DNA from: Vagococcus allomyrinae
Lineage (GTDB): Bacteria; Bacillota; Bacilli; Lactobacillales; Vagococcaceae
Reading direction: 5' to 3'
NCBI RefSeq assembly: GCF_017829975.1
Contig: NZ_JAEEGA010000026.1
Span: 1-45,532 of the forward strand
Length of the DNA stretch: 45,532 nucleotides
The translations under genes and the position numbers were made by a program. This document shows positions 7,560 through 16,572 of the stretch, piece by piece (position 1 is the stretch's first letter; every line of letters starts with the position of its first letter). The notes beneath the pieces are model-generated. The model worked only from the letters and a program-made list of their open reading frames with translations, was not told where the DNA came from and searched no databases.

Positions 7560-7596
7560 AATCCCCTGGGACGAATGTCCCTTGGGGATTTTTTTG
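7560..7596 (+). terminator. Rho-independent terminator of the sugar operon
   Basis: A GC-rich stem (ATCCCC-TGGGAC with GTCCC-TTGGGGAT, one bulge) and a run of seven T. It ends the licT operon. Confidence 0.85.
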
Positions 7597-7757
7597 GCGG
7601 CAGAATTAACAATGAGTAAAGACCTAAAAGTTCTTCATCAGACAGCCAACGATTTTTCTTATACTAGTTCTTGTAATGTGAAATAAAAAGTTTTTGTTAC
7701 ACAAGCTGTGAAACACCTCGTACGATTGCTTTCATCAATTTTTCAAAAAGTAATCAC

Positions 7758-7814
7758 CCACTATATGTAGTTGTTCATAGCTTATGATATAAAAAAAACC
7801 ACAATATATGGTTG
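7758..7814 (+). promoter_or_regulatory. Pair of NrdR boxes and promoter region of nrdDG
   Basis: Two 16-bp NrdR-type boxes, CCACTATATGTAGTTG (7758-7773) and CCACAATATATGGTTG (7799-7814), start 41 bp apart, about four helical turns. Consensus is roughly ACACWATATATWGTGT. The likely promoter lies just downstream (TTGTAT 7812-7817, TAAGAT 7835-7840), so bound NrdR would block it. The nrdH operon has a similar pair. Confidence 0.75.
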
Positions 7815-7874
7815 TATTTTTTACTGAATTGATATAAGATATATGGAGAGAAATATAAAGGAGTTTGATGTTGT

Positions 7875-10067
7875 ATGATGGAAGTTGCGGGTAAAAATAA
7901 CGATATTGTGTATTTAAATTCAAATATACAAAATATTAAAGTAGTAAAAAGAGACGGTCGTTCAGTAGAATTTGACGATAAGAAAATTTATGACGCATTA
8001 TTAAAAGCTGAGGAAAAAATACAAGGTGAAATTCGCCCCCTTGCCCAAGCAAGAATTCAACACATTGTCGAACTGATTGATAACGAGATTGCTGAACGTT
8101 TTTCTGAAGACGTTAAAATATATGAAATTCAAAATATTGTTGAGCATATTTTATTAAGCCAACAGGAGTATGACTTAGCAGAAGAGTACATTAATTATCG
8201 AACACATCGTGATTTTGAACGGAGCAAAGCGACGGACATTAACTTTACGATCAGTAAATTAATTGATAAAGATCAGACTGTTGTCAATGAAAATGCTAAT
8301 AAAGACAGCGACGTCTTTAATACACAACGTGATTTGACAGCGGGAATTGTCGGGAAATCCATCGGCTTAAAAATGTTGCCACCTCATGTGGCTAACGCCC
8401 ACCAAAAAGGGGATATTCACTATCATGATTTGGATTATCATCCATATACTCCCATGACCAATTGTTGCCTGATTGATTTTGACAGCATGTTAAACAATGG
8501 CTTTAAGATTGGCAATGCAGAAGTGGAAGCTCCGAAGTCTATTCAGACGGCAACCGCGCAAATCTCGCAAATTATTGCCAATGTGGCTTCCAGCCAGTAT
8601 GGCGGATGTTCCGCTGATCGCATCGATGAGTTACTAGCGCCTTTTGCTAAAAAGAACTATGAGAAACACATGGAAGATGCTAAAGCTTGGATTGAAGATG
8701 AAAGCAAGCATGATGATTACGCCAGAGCTAAAACGAGCAAAGATATCTATGATTCGATGCAAAGTTTAGAATATGAAATCAACACCCTGTTTACTTCCAA
8801 TGGTCAAACGCCTTTTACTTCACTGGGATTTGGTTTAGGCTTAAATTGGTTTGAAAAAGAAATTCAAAAGTCAATTTTGAAAATAAGAATTAAAGGGCTT
8901 GGTCAAGAACATCGGACGGCTATCTTCCCTAAATTGATCTTTACGATTAAAGATGGCGTTAATTTAAAAGCTGAGGACCCTAACTATGACGTGAAACAGT
9001 TAGCCTTGGAATGTGCCACCAAACGGATGTATCCAGATGTGTTAAACTACGACAAAATTGTCGAATTGACAGGTAGTTTTAAAGTACCGATGGGCTGTCG
9101 GTCATTTTTACAGGGGTGGAAAGACGAAGAAGGCCAAGAAGTTAATGCTGGCCGGATGAATCTCGGGGTAGTGACCTTAAACTTGCCGCGGATTGCCTTG
9201 GAGTCAGAGGGCAACCAAGATAAGTTCTGGAGTCTTTTAGAAGATCGCTTGGCGATTATGAAAGATGCTTTGGTGTACCGAGTAGAGCGTTGTAAAGAAG
9301 CGACACCCGCTAATGCGCCGATTCTTTATATGTACGGTGCCTTTGGGAAACGTCTGAAAAAAGATCAATCCACCGACGAGCTATTCAAGAATAAACGCGC
9401 TACGATTTCAATGGGCTATATTGGCTTGTATGAAGTGGCCTCACAATTTTTTGGTGGCCAGTGGGAAGACAAACCTGAAGCTAAGGAATTTACTATTGCG
9501 ATCTTGAAATCACTAAAAGCTCACGCTGATTTGTGGGGGAACCAATACGGTTATCATTTTAGTGTCTACTCCACGCCGAGCGAAAGCTTAACGGATCGTT
9601 TCTGCCGTTTAGATACTGAAAAATTTGGGGTAGTAGCGAATGTCACCGATAAGGACTATTATACTAATAGTTTCCATTACGATGTCCGTAAAAATCCTAC
9701 ACCATTTGAGAAGCTTGATTTCGAAAAAGATTATCCTCAGTATTGTTCAGGTGGCTTTATTCATTATTGTGAATACCCTGTGTTGCAGCAAAATCCGAAA
9801 GCCTTAGAAGCTGTCTGGGATTATTCTTATGATAAAGTGGGGTATTTGGGAACCAACACGCCGATCGATCACTGTTATGAATGTGATTACGAAGGGGACT
9901 TTAATCCGACCGAACGTGGCTTTGAATGTCCACAGTGTGGGAATAACGACCCGAAATCATGTGATGTGGTAAAACGTACCTGTGGTTACCTAGGCAATCC
10001 CCAAGCCCGTCCAATGGTTCACGGTCGTCATAAAGAGATTTCATCTCGCGTTAAACATATGAAGTAA
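7875..10067 (+). CDS. nrdD: Anaerobic (class III) ribonucleoside-triphosphate reductase
   Basis: A 730-residue glycyl-radical enzyme that reduces NTPs to dNTPs without oxygen. The N-terminal ATP-cone (about 15-105, VVKRDGRSVEFDDKKI) senses ATP/dATP. The large catalytic domain follows. Near the end a zinc site is formed by two CxxC pairs (CYEC and CPQC), and the glycyl radical residue is Gly704 in RTCGYLGN. The start ATG at 7875 has AAAGGAG eleven bases upstream; the next codon is also ATG. nrdG follows and supplies the activase. Control by NrdR is predicted from the upstream box pair. Confidence 0.97.
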   Translation: MMEVAGKNNDIVYLNSNIQNIKVVKRDGRSVEFDDKKIYDALLKAEEKIQGEIRPLAQARIQHIVELIDNEIAERFSEDVKIYEIQNIVEHILLSQQEYDLAEEYINYRTHRDFERSKATDINFTISKLIDKDQTVVNENANKDSDVFNTQRDLTAGIVGKSIGLKMLPPHVANAHQKGDIHYHDLDYHPYTPMTNCCLIDFDSMLNNGFKIGNAEVEAPKSIQTATAQISQIIANVASSQYGGCSADRIDELLAPFAKKNYEKHMEDAKAWIEDESKHDDYARAKTSKDIYDSMQSLEYEINTLFTSNGQTPFTSLGFGLGLNWFEKEIQKSILKIRIKGLGQEHRTAIFPKLIFTIKDGVNLKAEDPNYDVKQLALECATKRMYPDVLNYDKIVELTGSFKVPMGCRSFLQGWKDEEGQEVNAGRMNLGVVTLNLPRIALESEGNQDKFWSLLEDRLAIMKDALVYRVERCKEATPANAPILYMYGAFGKRLKKDQSTDELFKNKRATISMGYIGLYEVASQFFGGQWEDKPEAKEFTIAILKSLKAHADLWGNQYGYHFSVYSTPSESLTDRFCRLDTEKFGVVANVTDKDYYTNSFHYDVRKNPTPFEKLDFEKDYPQYCSGGFIHYCEYPVLQQNPKALEAVWDYSYDKVGYLGTNTPIDHCYECDYEGDFNPTERGFECPQCGNNDPKSCDVVKRTCGYLGNPQARPMVHGRHKEISSRVKHMK

Positions 10068-10156
10068 TGATGAGAAAGGACTACAGCTGTTTAGTAGTCT
10101 TTTCTTTTCAGTCAATTTTAGCTAAAAGCACCAATATGAGGAAAGGAGTGGTGGAT

Positions 10157-10759
10157 TTGCGTAATCCTCAGCCACAAGAATGGCGCTCAGAAGAACTTAG
10201 CCAAAACTATTATGGAGATTACAAACCCTTTAACTTTGTTGATGGTGAAGGGGTTCGTTGTAGTTTGTATCTCAGCGGTTGTTTATTTGCCTGTGAAGGC
10301 TGTTACAATAAAGCCGTTCAAAGTTTTAAGTATGGACAACCTTATACTGAGGAATTGGAAGAACAGATTATGGCTGACTTGCGTCAAGACTATGTTCAAG
10401 GCATGACTCTTTTAGGAGGCGAACCTTTTTTAAATACAGCCGTGTGTTTATCACTGGTCGAGCGAATTCGTCAAGAGTTTGGTGAGTCTCGTGATATTTG
10501 GTCTTGGACAGGGTATACGTATGAAGAATTGTTAGAGGAAACCCCTGATAAATTAAGGTTATTAAGAAATATTGATGTCTTGGTTGATGGTCGTTTTGAA
10601 TTAAGTCAACGCAATTTAAACTTGCAGTTTAGAGGCAGTAGCAATCAGCGAATCATTGATGTGAAGAAATCCTTAGAGGCTGGTAAAGCGGTAATGTGGG
10701 ATAAATGTGTTGATGGGAAAGAAAGTTTTGAACAAATAAAAAAAGCGCAGATGATTTAA
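10157..10759 (+). CDS. nrdG: Anaerobic ribonucleotide reductase activating enzyme
   Basis: A 200-residue radical SAM enzyme that generates the glycyl radical on NrdD. The [4Fe-4S] motif is CLFACEGC (CX3CX2C). The start is taken at TTG 10157 because AAAGGAG lies eight bases upstream and the product then begins MRNPQPQEW, as NrdG proteins of lactic acid bacteria usually do. Longer versions (to ATG 10067) would add ~30 residues with no ribosome binding site. It sits about 90 bases after nrdD in the same transcript. The radical SAM core and the C-terminal region look complete. Confidence 0.93.
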   Translation: MRNPQPQEWRSEELSQNYYGDYKPFNFVDGEGVRCSLYLSGCLFACEGCYNKAVQSFKYGQPYTEELEEQIMADLRQDYVQGMTLLGGEPFLNTAVCLSLVERIRQEFGESRDIWSWTGYTYEELLEETPDKLRLLRNIDVLVDGRFELSQRNLNLQFRGSSNQRIIDVKKSLEAGKAVMWDKCVDGKESFEQIKKAQMI

Positions 10760-10785
10760 GTCGCAAGTTGACTCGCTGAATAGCT

Positions 10786-10821
10786 AAAAAAGTGATTGAG
10801 AATGGCTCAATCACTTTTTTT
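10786..10821. terminator. Bidirectional terminator between nrdG and the sensor kinase
   Basis: A 15-bp perfect stem (AAAAAAGTGATTGAG with its complement, 10786-10800 and 10806-10820) has A and T runs on both sides, so it works for the convergent genes nrdG (+) and the histidine kinase (-). Confidence 0.85.
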
Positions 10822-11863
10822 AGATTAATTTTTCTTCTGTGCCGTCTGTGTAATACGTTAGCACAGGGAACAAGAGACTGATGGTCGTGCCTTCGCCTTC
10901 TGTGGAGGCCACGTAAATGTGGTGCCCAAGTTTTTCTGCCAAACTTTTGGCAAGGTATAGGCCAAGGCCTGTGGAATGGTGGGTTTGATTACGACCGGTT
11001 TGACCTGTGAACCCTTTGTCAAAAATGCGCCGCTGATCAGCTAAGGGAATGCCAATCCCTGTGTCGCTAATTTCCAACCAGACCCCTCGTTCGTTTTTTG
11101 AAAGGCTTAAATTGATGGAGCCGTTATCGGCTGTGTATTTAATGGCATTGCTGATGACTTGATTGAGGATAAAACTCAACCATTTTTGATCGGTTAGAAC
11201 GTCATAATCAGCACCTTCAATGGCATAATGGAGGCTATGCTGAATAAAGTAATTGGCGTTTTGCCGGATAACGGGGGAAATAACGCTTTTTAGTGAGATT
11301 TCTTGAATTAAGTAGTCTCGTGAAAAAGTATCTAAGCGGGAGTAATATAAGACTTGATCCACATAACTTTCAATTTTTTGTAAGTCGTTTTCCAATTGAT
11401 AAAATTGCCGTTCTTGAATATCGTCTTCAATCGTCTCGTTGAGTAGTTTGACAGAGGCTAGGGGCACTTTTATTTCGTGGACCCAGCTGTCAATAAAATC
11501 CTTTTGATCCTGTTGACTTTGAATTACCTCTTCAAGGGATTCTCTCTGGTCTGTAATCAATTGGTTAATATAAGCTTGCACCATTTTTTGTTCTTCAGAG
11601 ATGGCTTGATTAAAAGGGGCAGAAAGGAAATCGTTGCGATTTTCTTGATTGTTGATCGCGTGTAGCCATTTTTGTTTTTTGAAGTAGCTGACGGTTAAGT
11701 AAGCCATCAGGGTGACCCCTTGTAGAATCGTCAGATAAATCACTGCTGCAAGGTTAAAATGGACACTCGGTGTTAACCAGAGAACTAAACAGGTAATCAA
11801 CATAAAACTCAGCCATAAAGTAATCACGCCTAGCTTGTCTTTTAAAAATTTTGCGAATGACAT
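10820..11863 (-). CDS. Bce-type sensor histidine kinase
   Basis: A 347-residue intramembrane-sensing kinase. Two closely spaced N-terminal membrane helices (about 13-32 and 38-60) have almost no extracellular loop, typical of BceS/GraS/BraS sensors that detect antimicrobial peptides through a partner ABC transporter. The phospho-acceptor is in SWVHEIKVPLASVKLL (His129); ATPase boxes include NAIKYT (N box), DTGIGI (G1) and TGLGLYLAKS (G2). The start is set at ATG 11863; a TTG two codons earlier is less likely. The partner regulator is 27 bases upstream, and the bceAB-like transporter and the dlt operon next door are the expected targets. Confidence 0.9.
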   Translation of the reverse strand: MSFAKFLKDKLGVITLWLSFMLITCLVLWLTPSVHFNLAAVIYLTILQGVTLMAYLTVSYFKKQKWLHAINNQENRNDFLSAPFNQAISEEQKMVQAYINQLITDQRESLEEVIQSQQDQKDFIDSWVHEIKVPLASVKLLNETIEDDIQERQFYQLENDLQKIESYVDQVLYYSRLDTFSRDYLIQEISLKSVISPVIRQNANYFIQHSLHYAIEGADYDVLTDQKWLSFILNQVISNAIKYTADNGSINLSLSKNERGVWLEISDTGIGIPLADQRRIFDKGFTGQTGRNQTHHSTGLGLYLAKSLAEKLGHHIYVASTEGEGTTISLLFPVLTYYTDGTEEKLI

Positions 11864-11890
11864 AGTCAACCTGCTTTCTCGTTTTCAGCG

Positions 11891-12565
11891 TTATGGCACA
11901 ATATAACCTTGGCCAATTTTGGTTTCAATGTAACCATCAAGACCGGTTTGTTCGATTTTTTTTCGCAAGCGATTGATGTTGACGGTTAAGGTGTTATCAT
12001 CGACAAACCGTTCATCGTCCCAAAGTGCTCGCAATAATTTATCACGACTTAAAATCTTCCCGTGATTTTTCATTAAATGATACAGGAGCTTATACTCATT
12101 TTTACTTAAATCAACGATATTATCGCCGACTTGGAAGGTACTGTTTTCCATGTTAAGCAAGATCCCGTTGTGTTCCATCACTTCATTGGTAGTTTCACTG
12201 TAATTATACGTTCTTCGCAAAAGAGCATTGATTTTAGCGATTAAAATGTCCATTGAAAAAGGTTTATTAACAAAATCATCCCCACCCATGTTCATGGCCA
12301 TGATCATGTCCATGTTAGTATTGCGGCTCGAAATAAAGATGATGGGCACTTTCGAGATTTCCCGAATTTTTTGGCACCAATAAAACCCATCAAAAACCGG
12401 CAAGTTGATGTCTAATAGCACAAGGTTAGGTTGCTGAGTGATAAATTCCCCAAGGATATCTTGAAAACTATCAGGAGCCCAGGTTTCGAAATTCCATTTT
12501 TTTAGAGCCTCGCTCAATAAATCACGTATTGTTTCTTCATCTTCCACGATCATAATTTTGAACAT
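11891..12565 (-). CDS. OmpR-family response regulator (BceR/GraR-like)
   Basis: A 224-residue regulator with a receiver domain (1-120; acidic pair near residues 8-10, phospho-acceptor Asp52 in LVLLDINLP, conserved SSR and Lys in FVNKPFS) and a C-terminal winged-helix DNA-binding domain (about 130-224, DNTLTVNINRLRKKIE recognition helix). GAGGG precedes the ATG. It is transcribed with the histidine kinase. Its likely DNA target is the TGTAAG-containing inverted repeat found before the ABC transporter and before dlt (inference). Confidence 0.92.
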   Translation of the reverse strand: MFKIMIVEDEETIRDLLSEALKKWNFETWAPDSFQDILGEFITQQPNLVLLDINLPVFDGFYWCQKIREISKVPIIFISSRNTNMDMIMAMNMGGDDFVNKPFSMDILIAKINALLRRTYNYSETTNEVMEHNGILLNMENSTFQVGDNIVDLSKNEYKLLYHLMKNHGKILSRDKLLRALWDDERFVDDNTLTVNINRLRKKIEQTGLDGYIETKIGQGYIVP

Positions 12566-12632
12566 TTGTGTCCCTCATTTCTCTGTTTAACTCGTTTCAT
12601 TCAGTTACGTTACTGGTATCGTATCAAAAATA

Positions 12633-12663
12633 GAAAAAAAAAGCTATCATGTCTAGCTTTTTT
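12633..12663 (-). terminator. Rho-independent terminator after the membrane-anchored protein
   Basis: The stem AAAAAGCTA/TAGCTTTTT (12637-12645 and 12654-12662) with an A-rich plus-strand flank gives a U tract on the minus-strand transcript. It separates the 12673-13464 gene from the two-component system, so these are probably distinct transcripts. Confidence 0.75.
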
Positions 12664-12672
12664 ACTAAACAT

Positions 12673-13464
12673 CTAGCTCTTTTTTAGGACTAAGAGGACA
12701 TTGTAATCTTTGGTTGTTTTGCCAGTCGTGGTTTGCCAGTTAAAGCTGATTTCTTTCACGGCGTCGGCATTTTCTAGTTCGGGCATCACAAAGGTCAACT
12801 CAGTGTTCTCGACTTTTTGACCTTTTTCAATGGTCATATTTTTAAGGGTAGCTGTTTTAGCCAAGGGGTACTCTTTTCCATTGACGGTAAATTTAATCTC
12901 TTCAGGTTTAATAGAGACCGCTTCACTGCCTTTATTTTCCAAGTTCAATGAGATGTCGATCAGACCTTGGTTTCCTTTGTGACCAAGGGTTTCCATATCG
13001 GTTTCGTTAATTTTGGCCACAGCGACTTCGGTGACAATCGCCACTAACCCCGTTTCTTCAATCGCTTTGTTAACAGTGAACGTGTTGATGCTTTCCCCAT
13101 TATTACTTTCGGTTGCCGCTAAGACGGCTTCGATGATAATATTTTTTAGCCCTGCCGGTCCACTGCTTTCTTTCGCAGACTGAGCTGTCCCACTGGTGGA
13201 GCTCGTGGTAGTTTTAGACCCTTCTGTATTAGCGGGAGCGGATGATTGCCCAGTGGTAGCCGGTTGTTTGCTGTCAGAGTTGGCAGAACTATTTCCAGCT
13301 AAGGGATTGACGGGTTCGATCGGCGGTGGTGTGGACCCCGAAGTAGCCGCGGTGTATATTAAGGTTATTAACAACAATAAAAGGGTGAGAGCGCTTATGA
13401 CAAAATAAGTGAGTGTTTTTTTGTCAGTGGGTAGTTTGAGATTTTTTAAGTTGAAATCAGGCAC
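12673..13464 (-). CDS. Membrane-anchored protein with C-terminal DUF4352-like domain
   Basis: A 263-residue protein: short cytoplasmic N-terminus, one membrane helix (about 20-42, YFVISALTLLLLLITLIYTA), a Ser/Thr/Pro/Ala-rich linker (about 43-100) and an extracellular beta-rich domain (about 105-263) resembling DUF4352-type folds (segments NKGSEAVSIKPEEIKFTVNG and KGQKVENTELTFVMPE). The start is GTG 13464, because AAAGGAGG lies seven bases upstream; the longer frame from 13503 lacks one. It diverges from the ABC transporter and could share its regulatory region. Function unknown. A surface accessory to peptide sensing or resistance is possible, suggested only by location. Confidence 0.7.
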   Translation of the reverse strand: MPDFNLKNLKLPTDKKTLTYFVISALTLLLLLITLIYTAATSGSTPPPIEPVNPLAGNSSANSDSKQPATTGQSSAPANTEGSKTTTSSTSGTAQSAKESSGPAGLKNIIIEAVLAATESNNGESINTFTVNKAIEETGLVAIVTEVAVAKINETDMETLGHKGNQGLIDISLNLENKGSEAVSIKPEEIKFTVNGKEYPLAKTATLKNMTIEKGQKVENTELTFVMPELENADAVKEISFNWQTTTGKTTKDYNVLLVLKKS

Positions 13465-13640
13465 AATTTCGCCTCCTTTAGTGTGTTTGTTTATAGCGTG
13501 CAAAACAAACGGATAAATTTATTATAGCATCTTTTTTGAAAATCACGAAATGAAATTGCCATTACCATCTGCATACTTAAGCGAATGTTAAAAAATCCGA
13601 TACCTTTTTACTTGGATATAAGGTAAAATGAAGGTTTTAG

Positions 13641-13713
13641 TGACATTTTTGTAAGTTAGTCATGAAAAGTGTAAGATAATTAGATTTTCAAGGGAGAAAA
13701 TGCTTGTTACAAT
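13641..13713 (+). promoter_or_regulatory. Operator and promoter of the bceAB-like transporter
   Basis: TGACA-N4-TGTAAG (13641-13655) is an imperfect inverted repeat, and a second TGTAAG begins exactly 20 bp later (13670-13675). A weak -35 (TTTTCA, 13685-13690), a 17-bp spacer and TACAAT (13708-13713) follow, as expected for an activator-dependent promoter. The same inverted repeat precedes dlt (16674-16688). Predicted site for the adjacent response regulator. Confidence 0.6.
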
Positions 13714-13748
13714 AAATAGAGATTACAGGTAAAAGGAGCCGAAAAGAA

Positions 13749-14516
13749 ATGCAGAGAATTCTAGAAGTAACCCGCTTGACGAAAATTTATGGCAGTAAAT
13801 TAAATCCGACGAATGTTTTAGATAATATTTCTTTTTCGGTGGACAAGGGTGAATTTATTGGGATTATGGGCCCAAGTGGGGCGGGGAAAACAACTTTGTT
13901 AAATATGATGTCAACCATTGACAAACCAACCTCGGGGAAAGTGTTGATCAATGGCACCGATATCACTAGAATGAATGAACGAAAGTTAAGTGATTTTAGA
14001 CGGAAAGAGCTTGGGTTTATTTTTCAAGATTTTAACCTGATGGATTCATTAACCGTCAAAGACAATATTTTATTGCCCTTGGCGTTAGATCGCTTAGACT
14101 ATGGGGAAATGACGAAACGCTTAACGCGAATGACGCGTATTTTAGGCATCGACCACTTGTTGGAGAAAGTGCCAGCTGATATTTCCATCGGCCAAAAACA
14201 ACGGGTGGCAGCCGCTCGAGCGATTATCACTCAGCCCCAGTTGATTTTTGCGGACGAGCCGACAGGAGCTTTGGATTCTAAATCGGCCACAGAATTGCTG
14301 CAGTATTTAACCGAGATGAACAAACAAGAGTTAGCCACGATTTTAATGGTGACCCACGACGCCTTTACGGCTAGCTATTGTCACCGCATTTTATTTATCA
14401 AAGATGGTGTTATTTTTTCTGAGATAGTCCGCCAAGGGACAAGACGGGAGTTCTTTCAGAAAATAATGGACATGCAAACGGCTATAGGTGGGGGTGTCTC
14501 CCATGATTTTAGTTAA
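13749..14516 (+). CDS. BceA-like ABC transporter ATPase
   Basis: A 255-residue ATP-binding subunit of a peptide-resistance (Bce-type) exporter. Walker A is GPSGAGKTTLLN, the Q loop follows FIFQDFNLM, the signature is SIGQKQRV (in place of the usual SGGQ), and Walker B is LIFADEPTGALDS, with the H loop in VTHD. AAAGGAG lies upstream of ATG 13749. The permease gene overlaps its 3' end, indicating translational coupling. In this family the transporter also signals to the BceS-like kinase encoded next to it. Confidence 0.93.
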   Translation: MQRILEVTRLTKIYGSKLNPTNVLDNISFSVDKGEFIGIMGPSGAGKTTLLNMMSTIDKPTSGKVLINGTDITRMNERKLSDFRRKELGFIFQDFNLMDSLTVKDNILLPLALDRLDYGEMTKRLTRMTRILGIDHLLEKVPADISIGQKQRVAAARAIITQPQLIFADEPTGALDSKSATELLQYLTEMNKQELATILMVTHDAFTASYCHRILFIKDGVIFSEIVRQGTRREFFQKIMDMQTAIGGGVSHDFS

Positions 14517-16572
14517 TCTAGCCATTAAAAATGTCAAAACGCAATTGCAAAGCTATTTGATGTATTTTGTCAGCATGGCCTTTTCAGTGATGGTGTATTA
14601 CAGTTTTAGATCGATGAGTTATGATAAAAATTTAGTGGAACGGATTGGTGTCAATAATAATCTGGCAGGCTCTTTGCAAGCGGCCAGTATTATGATCGTG
14701 CTCTTTATTTTGGTGTTTATGTTTTCAGCCAACTCGTTCTTTTTGAAGAAGCGCAAAAAAGAGATCGGTTTGTACAATTTATTAGGGATGCGTAAGCTGC
14801 AAATCAGTTTCCTTTTTTTTATGGAAAACTGTGTCATTGGCTTGGTGGCTTTAGGGACAGGCTTATTAGCGGGGATTATTTTCTCCAAGTTGTTTGCGAT
14901 GTTGTTGATCAGAGCGATGTATCTGGAATTGGATAGTGGTTTTGCTTTCTCATTACAGGCTGTTCAATCAACTAGTCTAATGTTCCTGTTGATTTTAAGT
15001 TTGGTCTCTCTTCGCAGCGGCCGGGTAGTCTATCGGACTAAGTTGGTTGATTTGTTTAAGGCGATGCAAAAAGGCGATCGAATAAAGAAAACCACCATTT
15101 TTACTTGGTTGATGGGACTGACCGGTGTTGGGTTGCTTATTTACGGTTACTATCAGGCCGTGCATATTATGACCTACAGCCTTTACCTAAATGAGCGCAC
15201 GCAGTCTGATATGGGGTTCCTTTATGGCATCATGTTGATTTTAGCTTTTTGTGTCTTAGGCTCCTATCTGTTTTTCCACGGCTTTACCCAAATTATGATC
15301 AGTGTGTTGCAACAGCTAAAAAGCTATTATTACCGCGACATTCACATGGTAACAACGGGAGGCTTGCGCTTTCATCTTAAAAAAAATGCCACAACTCTGG
15401 GAACGATCGCCGTTCTCTCAGGAACGGCCTTGGCGGCTATTGGTGGGGCAACCAATGTCTACAGTTTTGGGATGGAGACGGTCAATATGGAACGGCCGAT
15501 GGACTTTGTTGTGGATAGTCGGGAATCCGAGGCACTCAAAGGGGTTCTCGCTGATTATCCGACGTTTCCAGTCAAAGATGAAGTAGTCCTAACGCTTAAG
15601 CAAGTGGCAGGGTCTTATGAGCAAACCACCTTTGAATACAGTTCAAGACAAACTGGGGCTTTAAGTGTTCTATCTTTAAGTAATTATAACGCGTTACAGC
15701 AGGTTAATCCTTTCTTAAAAAAAATCAGCTTAACGAATTCCGCGGAAGTCGTGCTTTTTGACCGTTTAACTGGCAACCCTGAGTTGCTGAATGAGGCCTC
15801 TTTTGGCCCATTAGTCCTCCAGTCAATGAAAGAGCCGCTCAAGATTAAAGAACAGCGAACAGATGCCTTAGGTGGCTTTCGCACTGTTCGTTATAATCAG
15901 TCGACGATTGTGGTGACGGATCAGCTTTTTGACTCACTGCCGGCAGAAGGAGGGTATCGCTTAACCATGATTAATGTGAAAAATGGCGCAGACAGTGGTA
16001 GTCTGGCAGAGGCTGTCGAATCCCGTCTGCCAGTCAGACGTTACCAACAAAAGGTCAACGTCACTTTTGAACAGGGACAGGTTGCAGGTCAGATTCAGCC
16101 GGAAATAGAGATCTCAGAAGCGGCGGAAAACCGTTATGATGCCGACCAATATGAACGGATTAGTCTCGATAGTCGTTACCCAGCGCTAAAGGATAATCGG
16201 ATCACCTTTGGCACCTTGGTTTATATTGCCATCTTCTTGGGAGTTGTCTTCTTATTTGCCACAGGTAGCATTATCATGTTGAAACAACTATCGGAAGCCG
16301 AAGAAGAAAAAATGCGCTATCAGATGTTACGCAAAATTGGTGTTTCTAGAAAAATGATTGCGAACAGTGTCTATCGTCAAAACTTTTTAGTCTTTTTTGC
16401 GCCCTTAGCGATTGCCTATCTCCATTCCAAATATGCCTTAAGTGCTTTAAACTATCTGATTGCCACCAGTAATAATAGTTTGACCTGGCTATCCCGAGGC
16501 TTTTTACTGGTGATTTATAGCGGTTTTTATTTAGGGACGGCCGCTGCGTATAACCGCATTGTGAACGAGTAA
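14503..16572 (+). CDS. BceB-like ABC transporter permease
   Basis: A 689-residue FtsX-family permease. One N-terminal membrane helix, then clusters of helices (about 50-75, 105-130, 150-170, 200-220, 240-260 and 295-320), a large extracellular domain (about 325-550) and three C-terminal helices. This is the arrangement of BceB, where the outer domain recognises lipid II-binding peptides such as bacitracin. The start ATG 14503 overlaps the ATPase stop; a GTG at 14488 is an unlikely alternative. The substrate cannot be named from sequence. It forms one functional unit with the preceding ATPase and, by family precedent, with the histidine kinase at 10820-11863. Confidence 0.9.
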   Translation: MILVNLAIKNVKTQLQSYLMYFVSMAFSVMVYYSFRSMSYDKNLVERIGVNNNLAGSLQAASIMIVLFILVFMFSANSFFLKKRKKEIGLYNLLGMRKLQISFLFFMENCVIGLVALGTGLLAGIIFSKLFAMLLIRAMYLELDSGFAFSLQAVQSTSLMFLLILSLVSLRSGRVVYRTKLVDLFKAMQKGDRIKKTTIFTWLMGLTGVGLLIYGYYQAVHIMTYSLYLNERTQSDMGFLYGIMLILAFCVLGSYLFFHGFTQIMISVLQQLKSYYYRDIHMVTTGGLRFHLKKNATTLGTIAVLSGTALAAIGGATNVYSFGMETVNMERPMDFVVDSRESEALKGVLADYPTFPVKDEVVLTLKQVAGSYEQTTFEYSSRQTGALSVLSLSNYNALQQVNPFLKKISLTNSAEVVLFDRLTGNPELLNEASFGPLVLQSMKEPLKIKEQRTDALGGFRTVRYNQSTIVVTDQLFDSLPAEGGYRLTMINVKNGADSGSLAEAVESRLPVRRYQQKVNVTFEQGQVAGQIQPEIEISEAAENRYDADQYERISLDSRYPALKDNRITFGTLVYIAIFLGVVFLFATGSIIMLKQLSEAEEEKMRYQMLRKIGVSRKMIANSVYRQNFLVFFAPLAIAYLHSKYALSALNYLIATSNNSLTWLSRGFLLVIYSGFYLGTAAAYNRIVNE

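Noticed and set aside
10067-10156. N-terminal extension of nrdG
   Set aside because: The 30 extra codons have no ribosome binding site and do not resemble NrdG; TTG 10157 has ideal spacing.
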